Below, piece after piece: positions 10,023-23,300 of a stretch of DNA of 64,000 bases. Source of the DNA: Burhinus oedicnemus. Its lineage: Eukaryota > Chordata > Aves > Charadriiformes > Burhinidae. Under the pieces are notes generated by a model that worked only from the letters and a program-made list of their open reading frames with translations, searched no databases and was not told the DNA's origin. The stretch's first letter is position 1, and every line of letters begins with the position of its first letter. The DNA lies in NCBI GenBank assembly GCA_008921705.1, contig VFFE01007869.1, forward strand, positions 2,176,896-2,240,895, read 5' to 3'. Made by a program: the position numbers and the translations under genes.

Positions 10023-13000
10023 CAAAGACCCAACAGGCTGCTGGAGACGAGACGGGTCTGCAACCGGGGCAGGACATGGGGCGAGGAAGGTCCTCGGCCT
10101 GAGCCAGTAACCGTTGTGCACCTGCATCATTGCACAGACGGATGAACAAAAGGAAAGCGCATTTCTTAATGAGGCACCTTGCATTTCTAATTCCTTAACA
10201 AACTGGAAGCTTAACATCGACCATTTTCAGCAGGGTTCTTCATGTCATATATATGGCTATTTTAATAATATTCAGGTTTCGGGGGAACTACACCGGAGAA
10301 CAGCCAGATGCAAACAGGACCTTACGAGTGTATTTTTTTTCTTGAAAAAACGTTCAAGTTTTAAGTAGCTTGTCCCAGAGCCGATCCAAGCCTCATGGGA
10401 ATCAGGGAGTTTCTTTCCCTGGGCTTTGGATTGACACCTAAAAGATTAGGTCTGGTTTTTTTTAAAAGCTGTGTCTCCTGCCCCTGGCACGGGTCCAGCT
10501 TTATTTACCAGAGCAAAAATAGCCTTTGAATCCATTAGTGCAGACCAAGACCACAGCTTAGAGATTAAATCAAGGTCAAGTAACAGGTTAATGAACTTTA
10601 TGAAACTGTCTCTCCTAGCTGTGTAATTAGGAGCTGTAATCAAACAAAAACCTTGGCATTCCAGTTGCTCTAACCTCTCTGCATGCAAAGGACTAGGCAA
10701 ACTGAGCAACGTACCGCACTTGCACTTAACAGCTAAGGGTGGCTGTGCAGACCCCTCCAGCTTCGGCTGACGTACCTCTGCGAGATGAACAAACGCGGAA
10801 CCGCTGTTAGGAGCGCAGCAGATGCAGAGAAAATGCCCAATGAACCCCCTTCCAGATGACAGCTTCTCCGGTACTAGTGGATGATCCTGATTTTTTTAAA
10901 GAAAATCAAATATCTTTTATCCACATAACGAGCGGTTAACGTTGCAGTTATTTATCGCTGCACCAGTGAAGGTGCCCCAGCTCCCCAAATCAGCCTGAGC
11001 GCAAGACCACCGCCAGCCAGCAAGGGGACTGCTGGAGGCCAGGTCCATAACTCCACCACAAACCCAGAGGAAATTACCTTTCCAATGACAGGTAGCGTGA
11101 CCTTCAGTACCTTGCCGTACAGAAGCATTTCATATCCAATTATTATTAATTCATCAGCTGGCCAAGCAACTGCTGTGTTTGCCCTTGTGCACTGAGCCCA
11201 CGCAGCTGACCCGAAGGGGAACGTTGCTCTGACGAAACGCAGCGTGTTGGCATGTTTGGGTTTTAAGGCCAACGTGGGGTTTTTTTGGTGAAGTCCCACC
11301 GGGCCTCTGTGTCCCCTGCTAAGAAAGCTTCGCTTTTGGTCTCAAAGAGAGAGAAAGCAGAGGAACTGCAAAACTGGGTTTTCATTTCACTCCTTTTCCT
11401 TCCTATTTCTCAGATAGCAAGTATATCGGACCTCTCTGCAGTCTTCTCCATGATTAGTCGTTTATCTTTGCATTTTCAATACGGTTACATGGTTGTAGTG
11501 GTGTGTAGTATTCAGATCTAATTACCTTCCTCATGCTTGGGAGGTGGAAGAATCCAAGAATCCTTCAATAATACAACACGGGAAGCACAAGCCTGGAAAT
11601 AGCTGGGAGCTTTCTTTCTAGCAACCATACCGTGATGAGCACTATCGAGGTGACAGCTCTGTAAATTACATCCTTGCCCGATGAGTAGCTGGAGGACATT
11701 TTGAGAAGAGTGCCCTGTAATAACCAGCGGGTGACTTACCTTAAACAGATTCTGACTCAAAAACCTATGGAAACAATAATGAAATACCGGGTATTTCCAG
11801 GATGCTTTTTGGGTCAGAACCCAGGTCCCCAGGCTGCAGGGTTAATTCCTGCCGTATCACACCTGATATTACTGCTGTTTGGGAAGATGACGGAAGCTAC
11901 AGATTTCAGCAATCCCTTTGTTACAGCATATGCCACATAAATAGTGGATTTTATAAATATTTCTGGTTCTCATGGACTAAAATGTAGTCAGGATGCTCCC
12001 ATTTTTTGCCTTTTGGAAGATGCTGCTGTGTGATTGCCCTTCCTCCTGGCTCGTGCTGCGGCTGAAGGATATTAGCGAGCTGTTCAACACAAGATCTTCT
12101 CCCTTAGCTTAGATCTTCCTCAGTGAAACATTTGCATTTTGAAAGTGGTTCTTTTGCTGCTAAAAAGAAGTGCCCCCTTATGCCAACTTACAGGAAAACT
12201 GCCGCTAATTGGTGTGGGAATGAAATTATAAAGAATCAGCTCATATTTGCCTTTGGGGTGATGCCAAAGGGTTTCCAGATGATGCACTTAGTTACTCCAA
12301 AGGACTCCTCTCGGGCACAACGTACACGAGTGAGTGGATGGGCTGTCCGGGGTGGAGAATCTCTGTTGAACAGGAGCAGATATCGCGGTGCTAAAGAGAC
12401 ATTGATGGCCCTGAAATTACTATTCTGCTAATGTAAAAGACAAAACCGTGTCACACTTGGCTGTGTTTGTTCTAATGAAGCTGCCACACGCGCACAGTTA
12501 ATTGGATTTTTCCTTGGAGCCTGGGAGTAACAGCTGGATGGCAACATCTGGCAACACGGCGGGAGCGTGGTCTGGCTTATAAAAAGTGATTGTAATTCAC
12601 CATTTGGGATAGCACGGGGCAGGGGACGGGGTGGGGAGCGGAACTTTTCACATGTCTTCACTGCTCCGGCAGAAGGAGCTCACCCCACCTCCCCTTCGGG
12701 ACAAGGAGTTCATTTGTCCTTCTTTCCCTCCCTCCCTCCCTCCCTTCCTCCCTTCCTTATCTTGAGGTGGTGAGCAAACTAGCATGGTCATACGTTTTAA
12801 AGCTTCTCCCAACTCCTCTGATAGGCACTAAGAGAAACATTTTTGTTCAGCTGATGAACTTTTGGGGTTTTCTTAGCTAAACCAGGAAATTACAGCAGTA
12901 ATGAAGAGTTTGTACATTCCTCTTTACCTTTTCTGAAAATACTAATCTCATTGTTCTGAGTCAAGCTTGATGGTGTTTTCACGGCTATTAGTAATATGCA

Positions 13001-13118
13001 TATATTGCAATATGAATTGCTATGAATTTCTGAATGATGATGAATTCAAATTGAAACTCCAAAAATGAATCCAAAGGGATGTAACGCTTCAAATTATCCT
13101 ATGTGGAAAGGTTAAGTG
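10023..13118. other. Intergenic, no recognised genes
   Basis: Mixed composition. Frames near 10952-11299 (minus), 12123-12431 (plus) and others are short and resemble nothing known. It contains the pyrimidine-rich microsatellite at 12720-12758. Confidence 0.55.
12720..12758. repeat. (CCCT)n/(TTCC)n polypyrimidine microsatellite
   Basis: About 39 bases of tandem ccctccctccctccctccct passing into ttcctcccttcc. One strand is pure pyrimidine, so it is a likely length-variable tract. Confidence 0.9.
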
Positions 13119-13197
13119 CCCTGGCGGGGGGTTTGGAACTAGATGATCTTTAGGGTCCCTTCCACCCTAAACCATTCTATGATTTTATGATTCTACG
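13119..13197 (+). mobile_element. CR1 LINE 3' end, short (sense)
   Basis: It reads ggaactagatgatctttagg, then gtcccttccaccctaaacca, and finishes with octamers attctatgattttatgattc. Only the terminal ~80 bp of a CR1 copy remain. Confidence 0.85.
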
Positions 13198-16100
13198 AAG
13201 TGTTTAAATAGATATTTGGTATATGCATACCATACATAATTAATAAGTGTATGTATGTGTATACACTTACACACACATACTATAGATATTCTTTAAATTA
13301 TTAATATTTTAAGTTCTATTATATAAAATAAGATTTTTTAAACTTATTATATGGTTATTCTCAAATTCAGAGTCATTTAAGTTGAATTTTTAATGCATAT
13401 GAGGCATTATGCACATTATAATAATTATGTAATAAGCAATTTAGGAACGCTCTCTGACCAGTGGTTCCTTTTTAATACTCTCATGAGCCCTTTCAGGCGG
13501 ATATAGTGCACCATTTACTCCCACTGATATAAACCCTATATTCAGGGTCAGGCCATAAAGGAGCTGATACTAATGTATTCCAGCTATTTTTAAAAACTGA
13601 AGCAATTTGCATTGAGCGCTCAGTGCAGGAAAGGCAAATAAAAGTGACATTCATCCAGGATGGCCAAAAAAAGTATTTGTTAAAAACATTATTTGCCATA
13701 AATTACCTCTTAAAAATACCATGGGGATGGAGGAGAGCAAAGAATCTGGTCTAGATGAGTCCCTCCAGGTCTATGGCTTTCTTTGCTGGCATGGGAAGAG
13801 CCGAGCTGGAGGATCTGCCGCGTAACGCCGAGAATGTCCAATGTAGAGCTGACTGTCCAAGCCTAGGGCTCGTCAGGACACAGCCACGGGAGCTGGAATT
13901 AAATCCGATTCCCCGCATTTGGGGATCGCTCCTGTACAAGGTGACATGAGGACATTTCAATTCACGTTGAAACAGCCCGTTAAAAACAATACCCTCCTAT
14001 CTGGTTTTGGTATTTGGATAAAAGTCTGGGGCTGAGGGGTACAATGGGATGTTTTGAATCCAGAATTGCTCCTGCCTAAAAATTACAGAACTTTGATGGC
14101 TTGTGTTGTTTTCTCATGAATACGAAAGTAACGGAGAGTAACACGCCGTGACTTGCGATTGTAATGTTTGACATGAAGAGAGCAAAGGGAAATTTGAGAA
14201 TTGGGCTCTTTCTCAAGCCCAGTCATTTTGCCTGGTTCATTTTGTCATTGCTTTTGCTAATAGATTTAATTCTATTGGTTGTTATTATTTTTAACAGATT
14301 CACGTGAAAATAAATTGTGTTTCTTAATACACTGTCAGATATATATTTAATAAATGTTATCTATAATGACACTTTCTGCCTCCTCCGAAAAGACTGCACA
14401 ACTCAGTACATTCACTTAAACTAAAGCTGTGACATCTCTTTTCTCCTCTCTGTTGTCTCCTATTTGATCCACGCAATTCCTTGCGACATCCCACACCTAT
14501 AATCTTACCCTTTGTGCCGGGACGTTTGGATTAGAACAGACAGAAAAACCAGCCCCGTGAGGATCTGTCCTGTTAGGAAACACAGCTGGGTTTGCTGTTT
14601 AATCGTGACACCGTTACCCACGGCGTCGGGATTAATGCGCTCCACTCCCTCCCCGGTGGCTCTCGCCGGGGATGAGCGATGCCGAGGAGGGACTCGGCTG
14701 ACCCCGACACTGCCCAAGGGTAAAGCTAACCGGAGCCAGGTAAAGGGAAAGGTTTTCCTCCTGCATTAATGCCACTAAATAATCTCTCCTCGGATAATAG
14801 CATTATAACAATGTTTGCAAACCCTAGGAGAAATAGTAACCCTCATTAAAATGATCCTCTCGCAGCTTGCAGCGAGTTTGCAGAAACTGCTGCTGATCCA
14901 CCCATTTTTTAGCCGTTTCTCATGCCGTACCTCTGTGGTACAGGAACGGGTGCACGCCTGCGGCACTCCTAGTTTTTCCCACCTCTTGGTTTCAGACAGT
15001 TTCTGGTTGTTGGCTTCAGACGCCGAATTCCTCAAAGCCACGACCTGGGGCTGCGGAGTTGGCTGTTTTTCTGTTGCCCGCTGACGAGTCCTTCTAAAAA
15101 AGCAAAGCAATCCCTGGGCTGCTCTAACCGGAGACCCTTTGCTGGCTCTTCCCTCTCCTCCTCCTGTGCCGCCTCATCCCTGCCAACTCGGCTTTCCAGT
15201 TCCCGGGGGTCCCCCCCCAGCCCCGCTCCCCACCCCTCGTCCCCGGGGCTGCCTTACCCCCGGCTCCCCAAACCTCCGCAGCGACCGAGAGCGCGGAACA
15301 CGGGCTCGGCAGAGGCTTCGTGTTCGGATACAGCCGGCAGCCCCATCCTCGGGATGGCAGCAGCCCTGACGCCCAAAGGCTGCACCACAGCTAAACGCTT
15401 TCTTACAGCGGGGCGTCAGTCCCAGGGTTTTCTGATGTTTCAAAATTTTACATTTCCCTCGTGTTAAATAATGAATGAAAAGAAAATAGAATTTCCTGCA
15501 CTGCATATGCAAGCTCTCCGATTAATTTGCTGCTATGCAATATTCCCAGGTTCATTCTCCGTTGCAGCAGGCAGTGACGCTCGGGAAGCGTGTTTTGTTA
15601 TTTTTTTCATCCCGGGCAGCTCTTGCTTCCCCTACAAGTTTCCATCTGATTCTTTTAATGAAATACCGCTCGCAATTGAGCTAATCTCTCCTGCAGCTCC
15701 TCCTTTTCTCATTTTCACTGCCAGCCTTTGCCTTCCGCTCAGCACTCTGCGCTGCTATCAGGCTTGAGAAAGTGCTTTTACGGGTTCTACCTATTCCATC
15801 TCTGACTTTAGAAAACGAAATATTTTCATGCCACCTCTACACACTGCAATTTTAAAGGGATCTAATCGGTTCTGCCCTCTACCTTTTATAACTAGAAATA
15901 TTTTCAAATGAAAATTGAGATATCCCATCCTTCAGCGATAGCCTAATCTCTCACTCTCTTCCCATATAACGTTTCAAGCAATAAAAAAAAAAAGTTTGCC
16001 TGACTTTGAGAACTTACCCACAGCACAAAAGCCTTTTCCAAGGGTTTTAATTGAAGCTAAACATCTATTTAGGTTACGATGTTCTATCTTGAACTTGAAT

Positions 16101-18308
16101 AGAGTAATTCCTTTTCGTGTATTTAACCTTTGATCAGCTGCCTGCCTTTAAACTCTGGGATAACTGCCCCCTTCTTGTTATCCTTGTCCCACTTCTCCTC
16201 TAACTCTTGCGTAACTGCACCCTATAAATCAAAACAGAATTCTTCCTGGTGAAATAACTTTTTTTCTCTTTTTTATTTTTCCATGGGGATGGTTTCAGTC
16301 ACCTTTGTCTTTTTTGTTGTTGTTGTTTTTGGAATATAACCACTATATCAAGTGGTCATACCCACTGTATCAAGTGGAGATCTGGGCCATAATACCGCGG
16401 GACATTTGTACGCTTTGAAATTAAAGTCGGTATTGCAAAAAAAGGCCCCAAACCCCCTAAAATCTAATACTGATATTCCAGATTACATCTGAAAAGTCAA
16501 CTTGTCTATGATGGACTTTGCGCAGACCACTCCATGGTCACTTACTGGATCTACCTCCCTCCTCCATTCCCCCACGGCCCTCGGAGATGGATCCCGACAG
16601 GAATGTGCACCCCCTCGGGCAGGACGCTGGGCAGGAGGGATCGCTCTCTCCTGGGAGAGGGGGGACACTACGTGTCCCACCACGCCTGTGCTTGGGGGTT
16701 TCTCCCTCCAGGTGACGGACACCCTGAAGGATGCTCCACTTCCCCGCCAGGGTCCAGAAACCTCAAGATAACATAAATCAGCAGTAACAACTAAGAAGAA
16801 ACGTGCTGTTTAATTGGATTGGCACTTTTTCCGGCATTACACCTGCTGACGTCTCTCTTTTCCGCCTCCCTCTGATCATGCAAACCATCCCTGGTGACGC
16901 GGGAGGGGGGGACAAGTGACAAGCGGGTTGTTTTGGGTCTCAGCAGCCTTTCTGTGCAAAGCTGAAGCAAGCTTCTCCCGCACACACGCCTGCGTGGCTG
17001 CTGTTCCAGAGAGGGGGAAAACCAGCCCTTAAATTGCTCAGACAGAACTGCTGGAGTAAGGCAACACGCAGCTCGCTTTGTCACTTCGTCACCTAAATTC
17101 TGATGTAGGCACCGACCCTAAACTACCCCTGTCGGGCACCTACAGAGAGCTTCTGTTAACAAATCTTAGATATTCCATTTCAGAATCCATATACTTGCAA
17201 ATATGTCATCAAATCCTCCCATGTTAATAGTATCGCTCAGAAGAACATGCGGTTACACAAATAATAGTAATTCTTCAAAAATTAACATAAATCAAAAATT
17301 AACACGTTAAAAATTGTGGCATGGTCTGAATTTTTTTAATATCAGCAGTGTATGATAGAACGTTCTAAACTATTAATTACCTTGTTTTAAGTGCTTACAT
17401 TAAATGATTTCTTGCTATCAGGGCAGATGCAGGTAACAATCTTCCTTATTAATGCGTCTCCAAATAAATTCAGAACAGAGAATTGGATTTCTGTAGTCAT
17501 CGCGCATGGACTAGTGAAGAGCTATCAATCCCCTTTTCCCCAAACAGTTTCAAACCGTACAGATCCAAGCGATTTATAATTCATATGGCACTTGCAGACT
17601 TAGCACACACCCAAAGGTGGGTTGTTTGGTTTTTTTTGAAATATCCTTTTCCATCCCACATCCCACCCCACTTCTTTCACTATCATATCCCGAATGAAGA
17701 GGAAATATTTACTTACCGAGCGTGCATATAGAAATAAATAAAAAGCTGATGATAAAATTGCTCGTGAATCCTTCCACATTGGGAGTGGTCCCTCAGAAAA
17801 TCACACTGCCGCACGTAAGGGCAAGATACCTGGAAGGATGAAATGACGTGGACCGTAACTACTGACCGGAGTCCCGGTTCACGGCGTATTTTGACACTGA
17901 GTTTATGACAGGCAAGGCTACATACTCCATTTCGCCAGGTACACTGAATATCGCCGGAGATTTCACCATCTTCCTTCTCCCTCACCTACCTGAACGCGTA
18001 TCAGCCTCTGAAACAGCCCCAAGGACAATTTTCTCCCTGCGCGTTTCTTTGTGAACGCAGCAGCAACACACGCAGAGGCTTACTTCAGCGTTTCCAGACT
18101 TTGAAATGAGAACATGGAGAAAAAGTTCTGCTACTGAAATACCCCAACAGCTTGGCTCATTTTGAAACTATTTCTCCACAGGTTGACCTAATTTTCCCTC
18201 TATTGAGTGGCAAGTTCACAAAGAAACCATAACATTAATGAATGATGGTGACGGAGCCGGCATTAAGGAGAGGTTAGTTGCCACCAAGGAAAGCCCTGCT
18301 GGTTCCTC
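13198..18308. other. Intergenic, mixed AT-rich and GC-rich, no recognised genes
   Basis: It begins with a very AT-rich stretch (13198-13440), with short TG/TA and CA runs near 13245-13280. It then passes into a CpG-containing block at about 14480-15420. A 16-bp imperfect repeat with period 22 lies at 16340-16377. No coding exon was recognised on either strand. Confidence 0.55.
14480..15420. promoter_or_regulatory. GC-rich, CpG-containing block (possible regulatory island)
   Basis: Against AT-rich surroundings, this block has many CpGs, densest at about 14620-14700 and 15180-15370 (for example ccccggggctgccttacccc). A donor-like CAG|gtaaag occurs near 14739. No coding frame was recognised. 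It could be a CpG island of an untranslated or non-coding transcript, an enhancer, or a local composition shift. Confidence 0.25.
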
Positions 18309-18510
18309 ACAGAATCACCAGGGTTGGCAGGGACCTCTGGAGATCATCTGGTCCAACCCCCCTGCCAGAGCAGGGTCACCTACAGCAGGTTGCACAGGAC
18401 GGCGTCCAGGTGGGTTTGGAATGTCTCCAGAGTCGGAGACTCCACCACCTCTCTGGGCAGCCTCTTCCAGTGCTCTGCCACCCTCAAAGGAAAGAAGCTC
18501 ACCGTCAGGG
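18309..18510 (-). mobile_element. CR1 LINE 3' region (antisense)
   Basis: On the plus strand it reads acagaatcaccagggttggc, gatcatctggtccaaccccc, tccaccacctctctgggcag and ccctcaaaggaaagaagctc. This is the reverse complement of a CR1 3' end, so the element points to the minus strand. The octamer tail is reduced to one unit. Confidence 0.85.
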
Positions 18511-19861
18511 TTCCTGAAGACGCTCAGCTTCTTGCGAGCTCTTTTCATCTCAGCATGTTCTGCATGGCAGCACCCAGCAAATAAAGCAAAAAGGAATGGT
18601 TTTAATAAAGTAATCTGAAATTAAATCATTTCTGAAACTGAAGGACATTACCAAGATGATCATAAAGAAGGATCATCTCACTGAAACTAAAAATACATGA
18701 CAAATAATACTGCTGAGCGGGTAAGTGAGGTGAGACTTGGGAGCGGCTGCAACTGCAACGTTCAACCAAATCCTTCTTTCGAGCATCTTTATGCTGGTTC
18801 TATCGCGCATGAAAAACTCCAGAGACGGCCAGTTCACGTGCCTTATTTCACTGGGGCAACAGCTCTGTGCTCAGGTAACGTTTTGTACCGTGCCTTAAAT
18901 ACGAATCAAGTAAACTAACATTGCTCGAGTATGGGAGTGCTGGGCGACACTTCGGTCACAAAAATCTGCCTGTGCAACTGAAGGCTGTAAAAAGTGCAGG
19001 CGAGTGTGAGGAATGTTGATTCGCAGGTATAAAAACACCCACAGTTAAAATATTTTACATGAGCCAGTGATTTTTACACCTGCGGATACGCTTGTAAACA
19101 TGATTTAGCCAGGCTCATTTTAAACAAAAGTTATGTGCTAAGGCGAACCGGGCTGTGAGCCCCTGTATATTGTTTTATAACAGGGAGCTTGAAGAATACC
19201 TCAGATTACTTTTCTTTATTCTCTAAGGACAAAAAAAAAAAAAAAAAAAGGTTATTTAATGCTTTTTCTCCCAACTACGCGGATGCCCCAGGAGGAGGAC
19301 AGGACCAGCACGTCGATAAGGGGATCTCCTGTATCTTTACATCGCAACCACGTGTGGGTTGGCACCGACCGCCCGGTTGGTACCTGGAGGGTGACGGCCC
19401 TGCCGGCATGGTGGGTCACCCATGGCAGAGGCATTTGGCCGGTGCCCCCAGGAGCTGGAGGTACCAGCGCGTCCCCTCGCCGCAGAGCATCACGTGCGGC
19501 TCCTCCTGCTATCAGGCAGCCGAACCAGTAAAGACGCAGATGATTCTGGTGTGGCTCCGCTGACCGCGGATAACTAACTAACCCCAAAATAAACTCCAGC
19601 ACAGAGAGATTCAACATACTAGAATAATTTATAGCACTAGATATTATGTCCACGAGAGAAAACAAACATTTGCATAGTTCAAACTAATGAGACAATCGAA
19701 GCCTCAGTGAGTTTTATTTTGCTTTGATGGTTCCATTAAAAAACTAATTTGCAAATAATTTAAAACTATTATGCATATACACACACACATATCCCACACC
19801 GATATACAAATATACCAGTATTGTTACTCCACACAAGTATTACACAACTTCGCTGACGTGA
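18511..19861. other. Intergenic with A19 run and a GC-rich patch
   Basis: An A19 run lies at 19231-19249, followed by a GC-rich, CpG-containing patch at about 19265-19560. Because of its composition the patch is open in several frames on both strands. No gene was recognised. Confidence 0.5.
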
Positions 19862-20340
19862 CACAGAATCACAGGATCATTTGGGTTGGAAGAGACCTTT
19901 AAGATCATTGGGTCCAACCATCAACCTAACACTGCCAAAACCACCACTAAACCGTGTCCCTCAGCACCACGTCTGCCTGGCTTTGAGATATCTCCAGGGA
20001 TAATGATTCCACCACTTCCCTGGGCAGCCTGTTCCAATGTTTGATAACCCTCTCAGTGAAAAAATTCTTCCTAATACTCAATCTAAACCTCCCCTGGCAC
20101 AACTTGAGGCCGTTTCCTCTTGTCCCATCACTTGTTACTTGGGAGAAGAGACCAATCCCCACCTCTCTACACCCTCCTGTCAGGGAGCTGCAGAGAGCGA
20201 GAAGGTCTCCCCTCAGCCTCCTCTTCTCCAGGCTGAACAGCCCCAGTTCCCTCAGCCGCTCCTCACAGGACTTGTGCTCCAGACCCCTCACCAGCTGCGT
20301 TGCCCTTCTCTGGACACGCTCCAGCACCTCAATGTCCTCC
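19862..20340 (-). mobile_element. CR1 LINE, long 3' part with open ORF2 end (antisense)
   Basis: From its 3' end (19862) inward, the plus strand reads acagaatcacaggatcattt, gggttggaagagacctttaa, ccacttccctgggcagcctg, then ttcctaatactcaatctaaa and ggctgaacagccccagttcc. This is a long CR1 copy, 5'-truncated near 20340. It is the best-preserved CR1 in the window and probably the youngest. Confidence 0.93.
19947..20327 (-). pseudogene. CR1 ORF2 C-terminal fragment (open, 5'-truncated)
   Basis: A 126-codon frame within the CR1 copy matches the end of the CR1 ORF2 polyprotein. It contains a helix-rich [14 protein letters not shown] region near its start, RLRGDLLAL near residue 38, and [10 protein letters not shown] near residue 100. 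In a full-length element this would follow the reverse transcriptase domain. Here the endonuclease and catalytic RT motifs are missing because of 5' truncation, so it cannot be an active enzyme. The frame is uninterrupted to its stop, which points to a fairly recent insertion. Confidence 0.85.
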
Positions 20341-23300
20341 TTCTATCCTATACCATGCAGTAAATGAATATTGTGGAAACAGTTTTCCTTCCCTTCCCTG
20401 CAGCGGCAGGGTGGAGGCAGAGCCCCGGGACACCGCGCTGCTGGGGACGGGCGCTGCAAAGAGGAGTTCAGGAAGGTTGGTGGGAAAAGGCAGGAGACGT
20501 TCACCAACAGCGATTCCCCAAAGCCTCAGCAAGGTACCTTCCCCTGGCGTTCATGTAAGACCAGCTAAAGGCATGTCCTTCACGGCATCAGTAAAAATGT
20601 CTCTGCATTTTCTCAGCCTTTTTCAGACTCGGGTTTTCTCATAGGGTGTAAGTCAGGTAGGACTTTACTGAAATCTCTGGAATTACACTGAAAAAAGGTC
20701 CCAGAAGAAGATGCCCATGTCTTTTCTAGCAGTGGACTATTCTGACCATTTCTCAGAGGTTTTTGTTTCCCATCTGCATACTGAAAACATCTTTACTGGA
20801 TGCATCTTACGCCCTGCGATACTGACTGCCAACAAGCTTAAGTTTGGGATATTTCTTCAGACATTTTTATGCTTTTATGACTTTCAAAAAAATGAATATT
20901 GCCATCAGCCAGCGCAGGCTTTTGCTGGCGGCGCCACATGCATGACCAGAGTGATTATTTAAATACTCTCTCAGTACCTAGAAAATAGAACCATTCATTA
21001 ATATCTTATGAGAAGAATTTTGGGTCAGGCTTTTTGCCTCTCATAATGCATTTTAATGCATTTCTGATTGAGCCTTCCATTACAGTTCTGGAGAGGTAAT
21101 TCGTACTTTCCTTCTATTCGATATTTCCTTGCAAGAGAAGAACAAAAGCTGGAATTCTCTACCTACTGCTAGATAATGCCTATGAGGTGTTTTTATTTAT
21201 TACTAATATGATGTTAGATAGGGAATATACTTTCCACCATACTATAAAGCATATTTATGAGAATACAGAGACATATATGGGTCAAAAAGGAAATTATTTT
21301 TTCCTTAAATAAAGGGGGGGCAGAACCCAAAGAAGCATTTTTTTTTTACCAACTACACATTGAAAACGTCAAACTTTAAGGCTACATATTTCTAACATAG
21401 ATTGATTTGAAGTTCCTTTACATCTTGGGGAATGAATCATAATATTCTTTTTGTTGTTGTTTTGTAGAAACAACACCCCAGAGAGGAAATATTTTCAGCT
21501 GCTAGAAATGGGGATTTCACATTCACGTATAGCCTATACCTATATAGGATGTGTCTATTATGATAAATATTTACACACGCAGACATGCACCTACATATTC
21601 TGCAGAACTGATTATGTCAACAGGAAAATGCTTAGTTACCTGACAAAAGACACTGCTTTTCTCTTTATTAATATATAATGCATATAATAAAAAATATAAC
21701 ATATTGTAATGTTCTTTCCAGCATCTGTGAAGAACACTCTTTTCATACTTTTACTCTGTAAAAAGTTAACGTGTTTAGAGATTGCGCATATCTGTTTTTA
21801 TGGATATTTATGCTTAGAAAACCCACAGCTATCCACATGCCCTGCATTCACAGATGCATCTTTCCAGCTATATGTTCAGCTGCGTAGCTGTATGGACATA
21901 AGCGGTGTGCTTCCTTTATTTTTTTGAGATAATTTTAAATAATCGTGAAATGTAGTAACTCAGTACATCTGTAGTAGCAAGACTTAAAATACTACATTCT
22001 TAATATTTTGGCAATTATCCTCAAGAACGATGACAAAATAAAGACTTTGTTTCCTATAGACTGACATTTCATCTTTTTTTTTTTTTAAACATTTTTGAAA
22101 TTTTGACTAGACTATAAAAAACAACCCTTCAGTTGGTTTCAGTATGAGGTGAAAGTGAAAAGTAGCAGCTATGCACTTACTGCAGAAGGTGTAGGAGACC
22201 GTGACCGCCGTGCTGAGGTGCTCACCGGAGGGAGCCTCGGGTACCTGCGGTAAACGCACGTAGGGTTGTTCTGCAGCAAACCCGCAGCGCTCTTCCAACA
22301 CGCCGCAGCCCAACAGCGGAGAGGACTGTGGTACGCCGTGAGTCCCTTTACTGCAAGTATCATGCTTTTATTCTTATTTACTTTATAGGTACCTTATAAA
22401 TATTTAATTTTAACAGGACCCGTGAAATAAAATGAGCTTTTCGTACAAGGTGACCGAGTGGTGATCTGGTTTAACTTTCAGATACGATTACAGCTTTTAT
22501 TGCCATCCTACTGGAAAAGCACAGACATGGTAAAATAAGCGAGATGAGGAGGTTCAGCCCAGGTGGAGCCTCCCGAAATCCCGCGGGGACCCTACATCCT
22601 TGCATGCCCATGGCTCCCGGGGCAGCTGGCAGGGATGTGGCTGGGAAACTGCATCCCTGAGGCCACGAGAAGGGGAGCAGCACTGCAAACGGGGGGAAAA
22701 AAGTCTGTACGTAGTGCTGTGGAAAACTAGGAAAACTTTTTTTTTTTTTTAATTCCAAGTCACATATTTTAACAATAGGGGGGAAAAAAAAAAACCCATT
22801 ATTGTTGAAACCAACGTATTTCAACTTCCCAGTCACCTTTTTTGTTGTCAGCTTCAGAAGTTCCCAAAGCCTAACAACATTACTTCAAAAGCATTTGGTT
22901 TAAATGTACACTAGATCATGAAAGAACATCTTTTAAGAATATTTTTCAGACACATAAAAACCCCCAGCAAGCTGACATTTTGACAAATGATGTACCAAAA
23001 AAGATCTGGTCACAGAAATAAAGATGGTGGAGAGAGTGACACTTTCTCCCCAGCTAATTGACAACTTGGGAAACAAACACATCAAAAGAAACACATTATG
23101 ATATTACTCCAGTGAATACAGCCTGTCAGAAAACACAGCCTGCTTATTAGTTTGGAATAAGCATTCGTTTTGATCTCAGGCAGGGCACGGAGATGAGTTC
23201 TGGAAGCAGAAGAAATCCATCTGCAAGGGCTCCCAGCACAATGTGCTCGGAGAAAGAGCGAAGGCGCGTTTGAAGGCCCATTAGACAGCAGCGAGAGAAT

